Below are positions 18,115 through 28,344 of a stretch of DNA of 64,000 nt, piece after piece. The notes beneath the pieces were generated by a model. That model was not told the origin of the DNA, made no database searches, and saw nothing but the letters and a program-made list of their open reading frames with translations. This DNA comes from Ogataea parapolymorpha DL-1 (lineage: Eukaryota > Ascomycota > Pichiomycetes > Pichiales > Pichiaceae). Location: the NCBI RefSeq assembly GCF_000187245.1, contig NC_027866.1:550411-614410 (forward strand), given 5' to 3'. Each line of letters begins with the position of its first letter. The stretch's first letter is position 1. The translations under genes were made by a program, and so were the position numbers.

Positions 18115-19047
18115 TTATCTGTCCCGGGGCACACCTCGCACCTTGCCAAGCACGACGGACTCAGGATCGACTGGTGTATTGTGGACAAGTTTGGGGTTTT
18201 TGTGGCTGGGCGGGAAGAACGGCGATGGGGGTGAGTGTGCGACGGAAACGACGCGGCGTTTTGACGAGCTGGCCTTGGGCTCGTCGTCGGGGCGTCGTTT
18301 CACGCGGGGGGTCTGGACGGCGGGCTGTGGCGGCTGCGGCGTCATATCGGACACCGTAGAGGCGGCCGAGTTCGAGCGGGAGCGCAGCACGGGTCGCTGG
18401 TTCCACAGTTCGTTTGCCTTGTTGATAATTTCGAATTTTTTCAGGTTGTCCTGGTTGAGCTTGGAGGGTCTTGCCAGCAAGGCTGTGGTTAATCGGGACG
18501 ACAATACGCGTGGTTCGTCCTTAAGGGCAGACGTGACCAGCGACTCGTGCTGGATCTCTGTGTCGAGCGGCGAGAACTCGTTTTCCAGGTCGATTACCAC
18601 CCGTTTGAATGATTTCGCTTTGGGCACCATTCTCTTCTTTGAGACGAGCTTTTTGAAAACCAAATTGGGCGATGGCATACCAGACAGGTCTAGCTGGTCG
18701 TCCGGATGCAGTTTGGGGCTGTGAGAGTCTTGTGCCGGCGTGGCATTAGGGGAAGGGGGCACAGAATTAGACTCGAGACTGAGCAGTTCCGGTATGCTGG
18801 GCCGCTTGATATTAGTGTTGAACGAGTTGCGACGGCTCGACACCTCTGATGACGAGGAGTAGACCCGCTTGGGGATGGCAGACGGCCCGTACTCGCCGTT
18901 GTCTGCATCCTCGGTAGATGTTTCCCAGTCGGAGCCCGAGCCGGTGTCTGTTCCCAGCAGAGACTCCGAGACCGCCCTTGACACACGAAGCGGCCTGCGT
19001 CGCTGTCGTCCGCTCCAGTGCGGGGTGAGCGAATCGGACAAGGACAT
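18115..19047 (-). CDS. Disordered Ser/Pro-rich protein, unrecognised
   Basis: A 310-residue protein using the ATG at 19047, because upstream frame begins only at TTG. It is rich in Ser, Pro and Arg, with many SP/TP sites (SPNATPAQDSHSP, DMTPQPPQPAVQTP) that could be CDK or MAPK targets. It has a KKRMVPKAKSFKR basic segment and RVKRRPDDEPKASSSKRR, a likely bipartite nuclear signal. One segment, VLSSRLTTALLARPSKLN with the following amphipathic helix NLKKFEIINKANELWNQR, is the only part that looks ordered. A cell-cycle repressor of the Whi5/Nrm1 sort came to mind, but its signature could not be shown. The function is unknown. Confidence 0.65.
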   Translation of the reverse strand: MSLSDSLTPHWSGRQRRRPLRVSRAVSESLLGTDTGSGSDWETSTEDADNGEYGPSAIPKRVYSSSSEVSSRRNSFNTNIKRPSIPELLSLESNSVPPSPNATPAQDSHSPKLHPDDQLDLSGMPSPNLVFKKLVSKKRMVPKAKSFKRVVIDLENEFSPLDTEIQHESLVTSALKDEPRVLSSRLTTALLARPSKLNQDNLKKFEIINKANELWNQRPVLRSRSNSAASTVSDMTPQPPQPAVQTPRVKRRPDDEPKASSSKRRVVSVAHSPPSPFFPPSHKNPKLVHNTPVDPESVVLGKVRGVPRDR

Positions 19048-19160
19048 TGCAACAGATCTAGGGAACAAAAATAACTATATTTTTTTCTCCCGATCGACGC
19101 GACTGGCCTCGCGCATTTTTTCTCTTATTGCTCCCCTCCAAAGTTGCTTTTAGAACTGAA

Positions 19161-20288
19161 ATGTTTAGAGTGCCATTTGCTTTTCAACAAATGTCGAGAT
19201 CATTTAGCTCCTCTGCTGTTGCCAATTCCATCAGGGCTAAGGTCATGCTCTATTCGCAATACGGCCAGCCTGACCAAGTTCTCAGATGCGTGTCTCACGA
19301 ACTACCTTCCTCACCAAAGGGCAAGGAGGTTCTGTTGCAGACCATTGCTTGTCCAATCAACCCTTCGGACATCAACCAGATCCAGGGCGTCTATCCATCG
19401 AGACCAGAGCTAAAGGTGCAATACGGCCAGTCTGAGCCTGTCGCAGTTGGAGGAAACGAGGGCCTGTTTAAGGTGTTGGCCGTGGGAGACCAGGTGTCAG
19501 GCCTCAAGGAGGGCGATTGGGTCATTCCAAGCAACGTAAACTTCGGCACCTGGAGATCTCACGTTTTGTCCGAGGAATCTGCCCTCATGAAGATGGAAAA
19601 GACCATCTCGGCAAACCAGGCCGCCACCATTGCCGTTAATCCGTCAAGCGCATATCAGATGCTGACGCTGTTCGAGGAGCTCAAGCCGGGTGACTGGTTC
19701 ATTCAAAACGGAGGCAACTCGCAGGTTGGCCGCTCTGCGATCCAGATCGGAAAGAAGCTCGGCCTCAACTCCATCTCCATCGTCAGAAACAGAGACAACC
19801 TCAAGGAGTTGGTCGATGAGCTCACCGCCTTGGGAGCAACCAAGGTCATCACCGAGGAGGAAAACGCTTCCAAAGAGTTTGGCAAGACCATTGCTGAGTG
19901 GACCAACGGCAAGCCAATCAAACTGGCTCTCAACTGTGTTGGAGGTGATAACTGCACCAACATGGTGAGAAAACTCGGCCAGGACGGTACTCTCGTCACC
20001 TACGGAGGCATGTCCATGAAACCAGTCACAATTCCAACCACTCTGTTCATCTTTAAGAACATCACTGCCAAAGGATTCTGGGTCTCTGCCAACATCAAGC
20101 GCATTCCAGGCTCTAGAGAGAATACTATTAAGGCTGTCCAGAAAATGATGGAGGACGGCGACCTCGTGGACGTGAAAATGTACGAGAACCCAGTCTCAGC
20201 TGACGCATCTGAGGAAGAGGTGTATCAGGCCTTCCAGAAGGCCCTGGCCAACTCCAACAAGGGCAAACAGCTGGTTGTGTTCTCATAG
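19161..20288 (+). CDS. ETR1: Mitochondrial 2-enoyl thioester reductase
   Basis: Etr1 performs the last NADPH-dependent reduction (trans-2-enoyl to acyl thioester) of mitochondrial type II fatty acid synthesis, which supplies octanoyl for lipoate. The 375-residue protein begins with a basic presequence (MFRVPFAFQQMSRSFSSSA). The medium-chain reductase fold lacks the zinc sites of alcohol dehydrogenases and has PINPSDINQIQGVYPSRP with the catalytic tyrosine, the VGGNEG loop, NGGNSQVGRSAIQIGKKLGL in the Rossmann fold and LNCVGG. The ATG at 19161 removes a TTG-initiated extension. Lipoate made through this pathway is needed by the KGD complex, whose E1 gene lies 4 kb downstream. Confidence 0.93.
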   Translation: MFRVPFAFQQMSRSFSSSAVANSIRAKVMLYSQYGQPDQVLRCVSHELPSSPKGKEVLLQTIACPINPSDINQIQGVYPSRPELKVQYGQSEPVAVGGNEGLFKVLAVGDQVSGLKEGDWVIPSNVNFGTWRSHVLSEESALMKMEKTISANQAATIAVNPSSAYQMLTLFEELKPGDWFIQNGGNSQVGRSAIQIGKKLGLNSISIVRNRDNLKELVDELTALGATKVITEEENASKEFGKTIAEWTNGKPIKLALNCVGGDNCTNMVRKLGQDGTLVTYGGMSMKPVTIPTTLFIFKNITAKGFWVSANIKRIPGSRENTIKAVQKMMEDGDLVDVKMYENPVSADASEEEVYQAFQKALANSNKGKQLVVFS

Positions 20289-20384
20289 CTTCCCCTGCTT
20301 ACATAAGCAATTACAACAATGCACATTTTTCTGGAATTTTTTTTTATTAATTGTAATCCTACGATTGGTATAAACAGACATAGC

Positions 20385-20783
20385 ATGTCTCTCGCAAAAC
20401 AGGCTCTCAGCGCATACCGCGGCGCGCTGCGTGCTACATCGATCGCATTTAACAGCGATGTGGCCATGCTCCAGGCTGCCCGCGCACAGATAAAGACGAA
20501 GATGGCTCTTGAAGTCGACCCAGACATGCCAGACAAGAGTGTTGAGGAACGGATCAAGCACCTGAACGACGTGTCGCTGTTTTTGAGACGTAACATTGTG
20601 CAGGGAAGAAAGGAGGAGGACGAGGAGAACAAGTATTTCCTGAATATTCACAAGGATACCGAGCTGGGAGACAATGATGATATTAAGAAGAAAAAAGGCA
20701 AGAAGAACCCATTTGGCGGCGAGATGGCCAGTGGCGGGTGCTGTGGAGGCGGCGAGATCAAGATGAACGAGAGACGGGGGTGA
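20385..20783 (+). CDS. MZM1: Complex III assembly factor Mzm1 (LYR family)
   Basis: Mzm1 is a matrix chaperone that stabilises the Rieske protein before its insertion into the cytochrome bc1 complex. The 132-residue product shows the family block KQALSAYRGALRATSIAFN, with LYR-like AYR and basic partners, then VEERIKHLNDVSLFLRRNIV and NIHKDTELGDN, which is almost invariant in yeast Mzm1. An in-frame ATG at 20319 would add 22 hydrophobic residues, but the conserved N-terminus starts at 20385. The C-terminus is unusual, with a lysine run followed by a Gly/Cys-rich stretch (ASGGCCGGGE) not typical of the family; a metal-binding role for the two cysteines is conceivable. Confidence 0.92.
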   Translation: MSLAKQALSAYRGALRATSIAFNSDVAMLQAARAQIKTKMALEVDPDMPDKSVEERIKHLNDVSLFLRRNIVQGRKEEDEENKYFLNIHKDTELGDNDDIKKKKGKKNPFGGEMASGGCCGGGEIKMNERRG

Positions 20784-21045
20784 CGGTATGTATATAAACG
20801 GATTAGGAAACGATTTGCAACGTTAGATAGCGTAGCTTAATCTACATGTAGCCTCCCAAATATTCCGAGCCGAGGAATTGATTGCCTCGTAGGGATGTAA
20901 ATTACGGCTGTGCAAGGGCGAATTAAATGTGGCTAAAGTGGAACAATAAAAATTTTCAGGATTACTAAGATAGATAGGCGGAAACTAGTTTGTGGTTGTT
21001 TCGATAGGAGGAATAAAACGTCGTTAACACGCTTTCTTTCCACTG

Positions 21046-22089
21046 ATGCCATCCATACTACTTCTTATCCATCCCACGGTCGTCACGGAGCCTGAACAGG
21101 TCGAGCAGACCAAAAGACACCTGATAGCATCAAACCCCGAGGCAGACCTGGTCCAGCATGTGGTAGACCGCGTGGCTCTTGGCCAACAGACGTTGGATGC
21201 CAACACTTACAAGCTGATTCATTATCTTGCGCCAGAAGAGGCCAAACGGAACAAGTTCACGTCAAGTTTAATTGCTCAGTTGTACGACTCGCTTATACCA
21301 GGGGGCCAGTTCACGGGTTTGATTCCGGCAGATTGTGCTCTGGAGGCCATCATGGCGGGCTTTGTGATTGCCGACGACGAGAAGAGCTGGCAGAAACCAC
21401 AATCGACAAAGCCTGTGCCTGTTGCCGTGCCTCTCAAATCGCGGGGACGGAATAAATCGCCTACGAGAAGATTGCCGCTGTTCAAGAAACTTGCGTCGCC
21501 TCCTACGCTCACGGATTCGTCCGAGTTTGATGAGGACGACAGCGATGGCGTGGAGCAAAGCAAACTGAAGGAGACGAAGCTGGTGTTCTTCGAGGACTCG
21601 GAGTCTGAGACTGAGGTTGGCGACTCATACATCGACGAGAACGAGCTGCTGAAAAGCGCAGATCTTGGTTTGAGCGAGAACCTGGTGACGCCTGTGCAGT
21701 GCACCACGACGGGCAAAAAGAGACGGAAGGCCTGCAAAGACTGCACGTGTGGTCTCAGAGAGAAAGAGGAGGAGGAGGAGCGCAACCAGCGGTCTGTGCA
21801 GGACAGCATTCTGAGCAAAATGGCGCGCTCGGCAACGGACGAGGCCATTCAGATCGAAAAACGGCTGCAGGCCAAGCGCGACGAGGCCAGACGCCAGCTG
21901 GGCGAGAAAATCAAGTTTTCGGACACAGACATGACAGAGGTCGATTTCACGATCGAGGGAAAGACCGGCGGGTGCAACTCGTGCGCTCTGGGCGATGCGT
22001 TCAGATGCGACGGATGCCCGTTCCTGGGCCTTCCTGCGTTCAAGCCCGGCCAAGTGGTGACGCTCGACTCGTTTGGCGAGGACATTTAA
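21046..22089 (+). CDS. DRE2: Cytosolic Fe-S assembly factor Dre2 (anamorsin)
   Basis: Dre2 receives electrons from the diflavin reductase Tah18 and supports cytosolic iron-sulfur cluster assembly. The 347-residue protein has a degenerate methyltransferase-like N-terminal domain (about 1-110), an acidic and Ser-rich linker and the C-terminal CIAPIN1 domain. The domain holds two cysteine groups: CKDCTC with an upstream cysteine in TPVQC (the [2Fe-2S] site), and [15 protein letters not shown], a CxxC-x7-CxxC pattern for the second cluster. The conserved end [18 protein letters not shown] is present. Upstream, 262 bp of non-coding DNA separate it from MZM1 with no evident feature. Confidence 0.95.
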   Translation: MPSILLLIHPTVVTEPEQVEQTKRHLIASNPEADLVQHVVDRVALGQQTLDANTYKLIHYLAPEEAKRNKFTSSLIAQLYDSLIPGGQFTGLIPADCALEAIMAGFVIADDEKSWQKPQSTKPVPVAVPLKSRGRNKSPTRRLPLFKKLASPPTLTDSSEFDEDDSDGVEQSKLKETKLVFFEDSESETEVGDSYIDENELLKSADLGLSENLVTPVQCTTTGKKRRKACKDCTCGLREKEEEEERNQRSVQDSILSKMARSATDEAIQIEKRLQAKRDEARRQLGEKIKFSDTDMTEVDFTIEGKTGGCNSCALGDAFRCDGCPFLGLPAFKPGQVVTLDSFGEDI

Positions 22090-22166
22090 TTATTTATTAC
22101 GATACATGTGACTGGTGTATAAAAAAGGTATTCAGGAGATTATTAGCATGGCGTAGAATGGGTCAT

Positions 22167-23756
22167 TCAAGAGTTGGTTCGCATGGCGTCGAGAAAGTCG
22201 ACGATTTCCGTGTAGCTGAGCTTTTTCGTGTTTGCGATCTCAGGCGACCGCCGTTTTGGCGTAGGGTCGCGGCTGAGCTGCGGCACGGGCCACTTATTTT
22301 TGTAGCACAAATGGCCGAGTTTGGAGAAGTTCATGATGGCGTGATTGGGCGCAACAGACGCCTGGTGGTCGAGCAGCTTGTTGTAGAACACTCTGGCCGC
22401 GTCCGTCTCGCCAATTCTGTCCAGGTTGCACACGAAGCTGTAAAACACACGCGCATCGAAGCTGATGATATTTTTCAGCCGATTGGCCAGTTCGATGGCT
22501 CGTGAGACGTCGAGTGAGGCCAGACGCGACAGAATAGCGTTGACGGCGGTAGAGTGGATTTTTGCCGCTTTGGAAAAGCCTCCTTTTTCGAGGAACGACT
22601 CCAGCAACCGCGCAGCAAATATTGGCCGATGGTGCACCCTGTCCATGTACGACAGAAACATGTCCAGCACGACGGTCGATGACGGAAGGCTATTGTCTAT
22701 AAAGTCCAGATAGTGCGCGAAAAGCACCTTGGTTTGCAGTTTCGACGGCCGCGTCGAAAATAGCAACGAGCGATATACTATTGCCAGCACGTCCAGAGGC
22801 GGCATTCTATCGCCGCAAATTAGCTCATCACGGATATTTGGCTTCAGCAGCAGCTCTGTTCGCTTGAAAACGGGGCCACACCGGTTTTCGTAGATCATGC
22901 TCAGCAGTCCAACCTGTTCTAGAATACTGTAGCTTTTAGGATACATCGTGAGCACGTAGCTCACAACGACCTGTGGAGTAGCGGCAGGAGTAGCACTCAA
23001 GCACTTGAGAAATGCGAGGTTGATGTCATCAATCCTGTTTGGCGAGAGTTTGGTATCGGTAGCTTCAAAATAGCGGTTCATGATCTTGAGGCCCTTTTCG
23101 AGGTCGCGTTCGACGACAAAATAGTGCCTTAAAATTAGGTCGATGCTCGAATGGATCGTCGCCGGGCTCAGCACGGGATGGCGCCCGTGCCGCAACATCA
23201 GGTCGTTCCACAGCCGGTAGTACTGCGGCCATCGCTTACTTTCTGGTGTAAGGGTGGATTTGTAAAGTCCAAGGAACAGCAGAGCTTCGTGTGTGTAGGT
23301 CTTTTCGTTGAGCCGTTTGATAGTGGTCACGCGCATGTCATCCGAATACTGGCTCAAAAACGGGTTCTGCGGGTATTGGCAGGTTTTCAGCAAGAACGTC
23401 GCTCGCTCGGCAACGGTCCCTGAACACAGACGAGTCAGCAGCCGTTTGGCCTGGGAGCCGGCCGAAAAAATGTGTCCTGACACAAGGAGCCGCTCGAAAA
23501 ATTCCCGGTACAGCCTGGGAGGCAGACGCTCCAGTACCCGGTCTAAAGTAGCCGTGCCAATGGATTCTCGCGGATGCTCTTTGAAGTAGCGAAGGAGCTG
23601 CTCGGAAGCGACGTTTTGGTCGAGCGCGCGGTTGATTTTGTACTCAAGACAGAGATTCAGAGGCGCACATGGGCCCTCCGCAAACGGCCCCGGGTCGCGG
23701 AAACAGTGTATTCGTCTCAGACCAGCCAGGACCCGCTGGTGATGGATGCCCGTCAT
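22167..23756 (-). CDS. Putative mitochondrial helical-repeat (PPR-like) protein
   Basis: A 529-residue protein starting at the ATG at 23756; extension to 23819 would require TTG. The N-terminus (MTGIHHQRVLAGLRRIHCFR) is basic and could be a mitochondrial presequence. The body consists of alternating amphipathic helices about 35 residues apart, such as AARLLESFLEKGGFSKAAKI, VSRAIELANRLKNI and ETDAARVFYNKLLDHQASVA, typical of PPR or related alpha-solenoid RNA-binding proteins. Such yeast proteins usually stabilise or activate translation of single mitochondrial mRNAs. No specific ortholog was recognised. It is divergent from KGD1, with a shared 354-bp intergenic region. Confidence 0.6.
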   Translation of the reverse strand: MTGIHHQRVLAGLRRIHCFRDPGPFAEGPCAPLNLCLEYKINRALDQNVASEQLLRYFKEHPRESIGTATLDRVLERLPPRLYREFFERLLVSGHIFSAGSQAKRLLTRLCSGTVAERATFLLKTCQYPQNPFLSQYSDDMRVTTIKRLNEKTYTHEALLFLGLYKSTLTPESKRWPQYYRLWNDLMLRHGRHPVLSPATIHSSIDLILRHYFVVERDLEKGLKIMNRYFEATDTKLSPNRIDDINLAFLKCLSATPAATPQVVVSYVLTMYPKSYSILEQVGLLSMIYENRCGPVFKRTELLLKPNIRDELICGDRMPPLDVLAIVYRSLLFSTRPSKLQTKVLFAHYLDFIDNSLPSSTVVLDMFLSYMDRVHHRPIFAARLLESFLEKGGFSKAAKIHSTAVNAILSRLASLDVSRAIELANRLKNIISFDARVFYSFVCNLDRIGETDAARVFYNKLLDHQASVAPNHAIMNFSKLGHLCYKNKWPVPQLSRDPTPKRRSPEIANTKKLSYTEIVDFLDAMRTNS

Positions 23757-24110
23757 GGTGAAAAATATGAAAAAAAGCTCAAAAAGGTCGATCGGCCGGC
23801 GTCGCGACGCGGAGAACAAAAAAAAAACAGAGGTCGATCGACTCCATCCCGGAGGGTCGACCCCGACTCGGATTCCTTGCAGAATCTACGTCCCCGGAAA
23901 CCGAAGACAAAATCCTGCAGCCAATCACAGCCCGGCATTTGTTAATGACACAGCTCTGGGGCATTTTTCCTGCCCGGAGAATTACGTCAGCAACCCTTGC
24001 TAGAGCCAACACTGTGGGTATAAAAAAGAAAATGGCTAAAAACATAAAGTACCTGGGATAAGACGGAAAATTGTCTTGTTCATACACCTTGCAACTTTTC
24101 CAAACTCAAC
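23757..24110. promoter_or_regulatory. Divergent promoter region of the PPR-like gene and KGD1
   Basis: These 354 bp contain a CCAAT box at 23921-23925 (about 190 bp before the KGD1 ATG), a CRE/bZIP-type TTACGTCA at 23982-23989 and a TATAAAAAA at 24019-24027, all oriented toward KGD1. CCAAT elements bound by the Hap2/3/4/5 complex drive respiratory genes, including KGD1, in Saccharomyces. The sequence matches are direct; function is inferred. Confidence 0.5.
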
Positions 24111-27098
24111 ATGCTTAGATTCGTTGCCAAAAACGGTCTTCGTTCCCGCGTGCGGTCGCTGATCCCGGCCAGAACGTTGGCCACTGGGTTTGACAGCTTT
24201 CTACAGACCAATAACGCCAATTACATCGACGAGATGTATGAGGCATGGAGCAAAGATCCCAAGAGCGTGCATGTCTCGTGGGACGCATACTTCCGCAACA
24301 TGAACGGCAACAAGCCGGCTTCCACTGCCTTTGTTGCCCCTCCCACTCTGATTCCCCAGCCTGAGGGAGGCATTCCTCATCTTGTGCCCTCTGCCTCTGG
24401 AAATGTCAGCGAGGGCATTCTGGTGCACCTGAAAGCTCAGCTGCTTGTGAGGGCGTACCAGGTGCGTGGCCACCAGAGAGCCCACATCGATCCGTTGGGA
24501 ATTTCCTTTGGCGACGACAAAAACACCCCGCCACCAAGAGAGTTGACTCTTGACTACTACGGCTTCACCGAGGCCGACCTGGACAAAGACATCACGCTTG
24601 GTCCGGGTATTCTGCCATACTTCATCAAGGACGGCGTTACGTCTATGAAGCTCAGGGATGTGATCAAGACGTGCGAGAAGATATACTGCTCGTCGTACGG
24701 TGTTGAGTACGTCCACATCCCATCGAAGCAGAAGTGCGACTGGCTTCGTGAGAGAATAGAGATCCCCACGCCGTTCAAGTTCACTCCAGATCAAAAAAGA
24801 CAGATTCTTGATAGACTGATGTGGTCCTGTGAATTTGAGAACTTCCTATCCACCAAGTTCCCTAACGACAAGAGATTTGGTCTTGAGGGTGCCGAATCTG
24901 TTGTGCCGGGTCTGAAGGCCTTGATCGACACTGCTGTGGACCTTGGAGTCGAGGATGTTGTCATTGGTATGCCTCACAGAGGTAGACTCAACATGTTGGC
25001 CAACGTGGTTCGTAAGCCAGCCGAAGCCATTTTCTCCGAGTTTACGGGTTCGAAGGAGTTTGATGAAGGTTCCGGCGACGTGAAGTACCATCTGGGTATG
25101 AACTACGTCAGACCAACTACTTCGGGAAAAACTGTGAATTTGTCCATTGTCGCCAACCCGTCCCACTTGGAGGCCGAGGACCCAGTCGTTTTGGGAAGAA
25201 CTAGAGCCATTCAGCATTACAAGAATGACGTCGGAGAGTTCAAGAAGGCACTGGCTGTGCTATTGCACGGTGACGCTGCGTTTGCCGGCCAGGGTGTCGT
25301 CTATGAAACCATGGGCTTTACTGCTTTGCCTGCCTACGCTACCGGAGGAACTGTTCACGTGATCGTGAATAACCAGATCGGTTTCACCACAGATCCTAGA
25401 TTTGCCAGATCTACCCCTTACCCGTCCGACATTGCCAAGTCTATTAACGCGCCAATTTTCCACGTGAACGCTGACGATGTCGAGTCTGTTGTTTACATGT
25501 TCAATCTGGCTGCCGAGTGGAGAGCTGCTTTCAACTCGGACGTCATTTTGGACGTTGTTGGATACAGAAAGCACGGCCACAACGAGACCGATCAGCCTTC
25601 CTTCACGCAACCACTGATGTACGAGAGAATTGCACACAAGAAACAGGTGTTAGACATGTATATCGACAAGCTTTTGAAGGAGGGCACGTTTACAGAAGAG
25701 GACATCAACGAGCACAAACAATGGGTGTGGAACACATTGGAGGAATCTTTTGGCAAGTCGAAAGACTACAAGCCAGACTCAAGAGAGTGGTTGACTACGC
25801 CTTGGGAAGGATTCAAGTCGCCTAAGGAACTGGCTACAGAGGTTTTGCCTCATTTGCCTACCGCCATCTCTGAGGAGAAGGTTAAGCACATCGGAAAGGT
25901 TGTTTCGACCGTTCCTGAAAAGTTCAACTTGCATAGAAACCTCAAAAGAATTTTAGGAAACAGACTCAAGTCCATTGAGAGCGGCCAAGGTATCGACTGG
26001 TCCACTGGTGAAGCGCTGGCCTTTGGTTCTCTGGCTATGGAAGGATACCACGTTCGTGTGTCTGGACAGGATGTGGAAAGAGGTACTTTCTCTCAGAGAC
26101 ACGCTGTTTTGCACGACCAAAAGAACGAAGAGACCTACATTCCATTGAAACACCTTGACGAAAACCAAGGAGACTTCGTGATCAGCAACTCGTCTCTTTC
26201 TGAGTACGGTGTGATGGGATTCGAATACGGATACTCCTTGACTTCGCCAGACGCACTTGTTGTTTGGGAGGCCCAATTCGGTGATTTTGCCAACACTGCA
26301 CAGGTCATTATTGACCAGTTCATTGCTGCTGGTGAGTCCAAGTGGAAACAGAGATCCGGTGTTGTCCTCTCTCTGCCTCACGGTTACGATGGACAGGGAC
26401 CAGAGCATTCTTCGGGAAGACTCGAGAGATACTTGCAGCTTTGTAATGAGGACCCTCGTTACTTCCCTACCCCAGAAAAGCTTGAGAGACAGCACCAAGA
26501 CTGCAACATGCAGGTTGCGTACCCATCGACGCCAGCATCGTTGTTCCACATTCTGAGAAGACAGATGCACCGTCAGTTCAGAAAACCACTGATTCTGTTC
26601 TTCTCCAAGAGTCTGTTGAGACACCCATTGGCCAGATCGAGTATTGAAGAGTTCACAGGTGACTCTCACTTCCAATGGTTAATTGAGGACGTGGAGCTTG
26701 GAAAGAGCATAAATGATAAGGCCGGTATCAAGAGAGTTGTTTTGTGCAGCGGCCAAGTTTACACTGCTCTCCACAAGAGAAGACAGAATTTGGGAGACAA
26801 GGAGACCGCCTTCATCAAAGTGGAACAGCTGCATCCATTCCCATTTGCCCAGCTCAGAGACGCTCTGCTGTCGTACCCTGCTCTTGAGGACCTCGTGTGG
26901 TGTCAAGAGGAGCCATTCAACATGGGAGCCTACTCTTATGTTACTCCGAGAATCGAGACCGTGTTAAGAGAGGCCGGTCTTGAGAAGTTGGGTCTGAGAT
27001 ACGCAGGAAGAGACCCTTCGGCCTCTGTTGCAGCAGGATCCAAGGCCATGCACACTGCCGAGGAGGAGGCCCTGCTTGACCAGGTGTTTAACAATTAA
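24111..27098 (+). CDS. KGD1: 2-oxoglutarate dehydrogenase E1 component, mitochondrial
   Basis: Kgd1 is the thiamine-diphosphate-dependent E1 of the oxoglutarate dehydrogenase complex, converting 2-oxoglutarate to a succinyl group carried to E2 (Kgd2) in the TCA cycle. The 995-residue protein has a presequence ([20 protein letters not shown]), the E1 N-terminal motif [17 protein letters not shown], the TPP-binding half with [18 protein letters not shown] and the [13 protein letters not shown] loop (TPP/Mg region). The second half has [27 protein letters not shown] and [19 protein letters not shown]. Length and motif order equal those of yeast Kgd1, and no break is present. CTG encodes leucine in the LPHGYDG block. 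LSC1, the next enzyme in the cycle, lies 1.2 kb downstream. Confidence 0.98.
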   Translation: MLRFVAKNGLRSRVRSLIPARTLATGFDSFLQTNNANYIDEMYEAWSKDPKSVHVSWDAYFRNMNGNKPASTAFVAPPTLIPQPEGGIPHLVPSASGNVSEGILVHLKAQLLVRAYQVRGHQRAHIDPLGISFGDDKNTPPPRELTLDYYGFTEADLDKDITLGPGILPYFIKDGVTSMKLRDVIKTCEKIYCSSYGVEYVHIPSKQKCDWLRERIEIPTPFKFTPDQKRQILDRLMWSCEFENFLSTKFPNDKRFGLEGAESVVPGLKALIDTAVDLGVEDVVIGMPHRGRLNMLANVVRKPAEAIFSEFTGSKEFDEGSGDVKYHLGMNYVRPTTSGKTVNLSIVANPSHLEAEDPVVLGRTRAIQHYKNDVGEFKKALAVLLHGDAAFAGQGVVYETMGFTALPAYATGGTVHVIVNNQIGFTTDPRFARSTPYPSDIAKSINAPIFHVNADDVESVVYMFNLAAEWRAAFNSDVILDVVGYRKHGHNETDQPSFTQPLMYERIAHKKQVLDMYIDKLLKEGTFTEEDINEHKQWVWNTLEESFGKSKDYKPDSREWLTTPWEGFKSPKELATEVLPHLPTAISEEKVKHIGKVVSTVPEKFNLHRNLKRILGNRLKSIESGQGIDWSTGEALAFGSLAMEGYHVRVSGQDVERGTFSQRHAVLHDQKNEETYIPLKHLDENQGDFVISNSSLSEYGVMGFEYGYSLTSPDALVVWEAQFGDFANTAQVIIDQFIAAGESKWKQRSGVVLSLPHGYDGQGPEHSSGRLERYLQLCNEDPRYFPTPEKLERQHQDCNMQVAYPSTPASLFHILRRQMHRQFRKPLILFFSKSLLRHPLARSSIEEFTGDSHFQWLIEDVELGKSINDKAGIKRVVLCSGQVYTALHKRRQNLGDKETAFIKVEQLHPFPFAQLRDALLSYPALEDLVWCQEEPFNMGAYSYVTPRIETVLREAGLEKLGLRYAGRDPSASVAAGSKAMHTAEEEALLDQVFNN

Positions 27099-27134
27099 GT
27101 AAATTCAGTTTGTATTCGAAAATACCGTCGATTT

Positions 27135-27767
27135 CTATAGCACAATCAGTAACACTAAAATAATTACAAGCACAGCGACAAGCACAGCAATACAGCAATT
27201 GCCGCCCCGTTCGTTTGTTTCGAGGAACCTGTTGATTCTTTTGATGCCATGGTTCACCATCTTGAAGTTAAGTCTGTCAATATCCTGTTCCACGTCCTCC
27301 AGCAGTTCCTGGTGGTAGTCGAGCTCATTTCCAATAGTGAGAGCCTGCTGATGCAAATTCTGGATAGATTTCGTGAGGTCTTTTGAGATTATGTCGTCCT
27401 GCTCTTGCAAAAGCTGCTGGGTATACTGTTGATCGATTGGAGGCGGGTCTTCGAACGGGTTGTCTGAGTAGTGGCCGGGCAGATTGACGGATTTGAGCAC
27501 GTCGCTGAATTGCGACTTGAGGTCCTGCAATTTGGCCTCGCGCGAGTGCAGTTCTGCAGCGTCTATGTGGGCGAAAGTGTCGTTTCCGTTGCCTGTTTTG
27601 GCCCGGTTCTTAGACTGCTGTATCACCTCCAGGGCGTTTGTGAGGTCGCCGATAGTTTCTATGAGCTCTGTTTTAATGTTGTTGAAATCCAACGAGTTTG
27701 GTGACGTGGACCTGAGCCGCTCCAATTGGACAAGGCCGTCGTTGTAGACGTCATAAAAGGGATCCAT
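27135..27767 (-). CDS. TLG1: Endosomal/TGN t-SNARE Tlg1 (syntaxin 6 type)
   Basis: Tlg1 is a Qc SNARE for fusion of endosome-derived vesicles with the late Golgi. The 210-residue protein has an N-terminal Habc-like helical domain (DPFYDVYNDGLVQLERL onward), an NPFEDPPP linker, a SNARE motif (about 120-180; LLQEQDDIISKDLTKSIQNL with ELLEDVEQDIDRLN) and a C-terminal tail anchor of about 20 hydrophobic residues beginning NCCIAVLVAVLVIIL. The cysteines before the anchor are a likely palmitoylation site, as in yeast Tlg1. Its 3' end faces KGD1 across only 36 bp. Confidence 0.88.
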   Translation of the reverse strand: MDPFYDVYNDGLVQLERLRSTSPNSLDFNNIKTELIETIGDLTNALEVIQQSKNRAKTGNGNDTFAHIDAAELHSREAKLQDLKSQFSDVLKSVNLPGHYSDNPFEDPPPIDQQYTQQLLQEQDDIISKDLTKSIQNLHQQALTIGNELDYHQELLEDVEQDIDRLNFKMVNHGIKRINRFLETNERGGNCCIAVLVAVLVIILVLLIVL

Positions 27768-27828
27768 GATAAATAAATATTAATCTGATTATTTTATTTT
27801 CTAAAATTAATATCTTTTTTGCTATTCA

Positions 27829-28308
27829 ATGGCTCCCCACACATACCGTTTAGCAGGCGAGCAAAAAGGTGGACACTGCGCCGTGCTGCGACTGAGCGAT
27901 CAACAGGCGGCAGAGCTGGCAAGCGCGCGCGACGGGCTCAAAGTCGTGATACGCAAGGGGCAGATCACAGAAATCAAGGCGGGCGGCCGACGGCTCGAGC
28001 TCTCGAGTCTGCCCGAGTATGCGACAGAGGTGTACGGCGTGCGAAGAGACAACACGGCCGCGCATCTCGGGCGGGTCAGAAAACGGATGATTGTGCGCAA
28101 CTGGCGGGGTGAACAGGGCAGACTTGCTAGTCCGCACAAAAAGCGGCCGGACGTGGCAAACGATATTCGCCGGTTCCAGCAGACGTACAGAGAGTATTTC
28201 CGGTTATACAAGGAGTTGGAGCAGGAGATGAACAGCGAGAAATTGGAGCGTGTGGCTGTTTTGAACAATGAGCTGCTGAGCCTGAAAGAACGGCTCAGCA
28301 AGGTGTGA
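27829..28308 (+). CDS. Small basic protein, possible ELL-type elongation factor
   Basis: A 159-residue basic protein without a signal peptide or membrane segment. The first 90 residues look beta-rich (CAVLRLSDQQAAELASARDG, VVIRKGQITEIKAGGRRLEL, YGVRRDN, LGRVRKRMIVR). This order recalls the N-terminal domain of ELL elongation factors: an LRL-S strand, a small glycine-containing strand, then a leucine-rich strand and a closing LG-V-strand. The C-terminal 45 residues (YREYFRLYKELEQEMNSEKL) form a long coiled helix resembling a minimal occludin/ELL segment. The similarity is weak and by eye only. The start is 61 bp from the divergent TLG1 ATG. Confidence 0.35.
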   Translation: MAPHTYRLAGEQKGGHCAVLRLSDQQAAELASARDGLKVVIRKGQITEIKAGGRRLELSSLPEYATEVYGVRRDNTAAHLGRVRKRMIVRNWRGEQGRLASPHKKRPDVANDIRRFQQTYREYFRLYKELEQEMNSEKLERVAVLNNELLSLKERLSKV

Positions 28309-28344
28309 AAAGAGCTTGAATCGATTATATCAGCTATTTACTGT

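Noticed and set aside
20319..20384. Upstream in-frame ATG extending MZM1 by 22 residues
   Set aside because: The conserved Mzm1 N-terminus begins at 20385; the extra residues are hydrophobic and not family-like.
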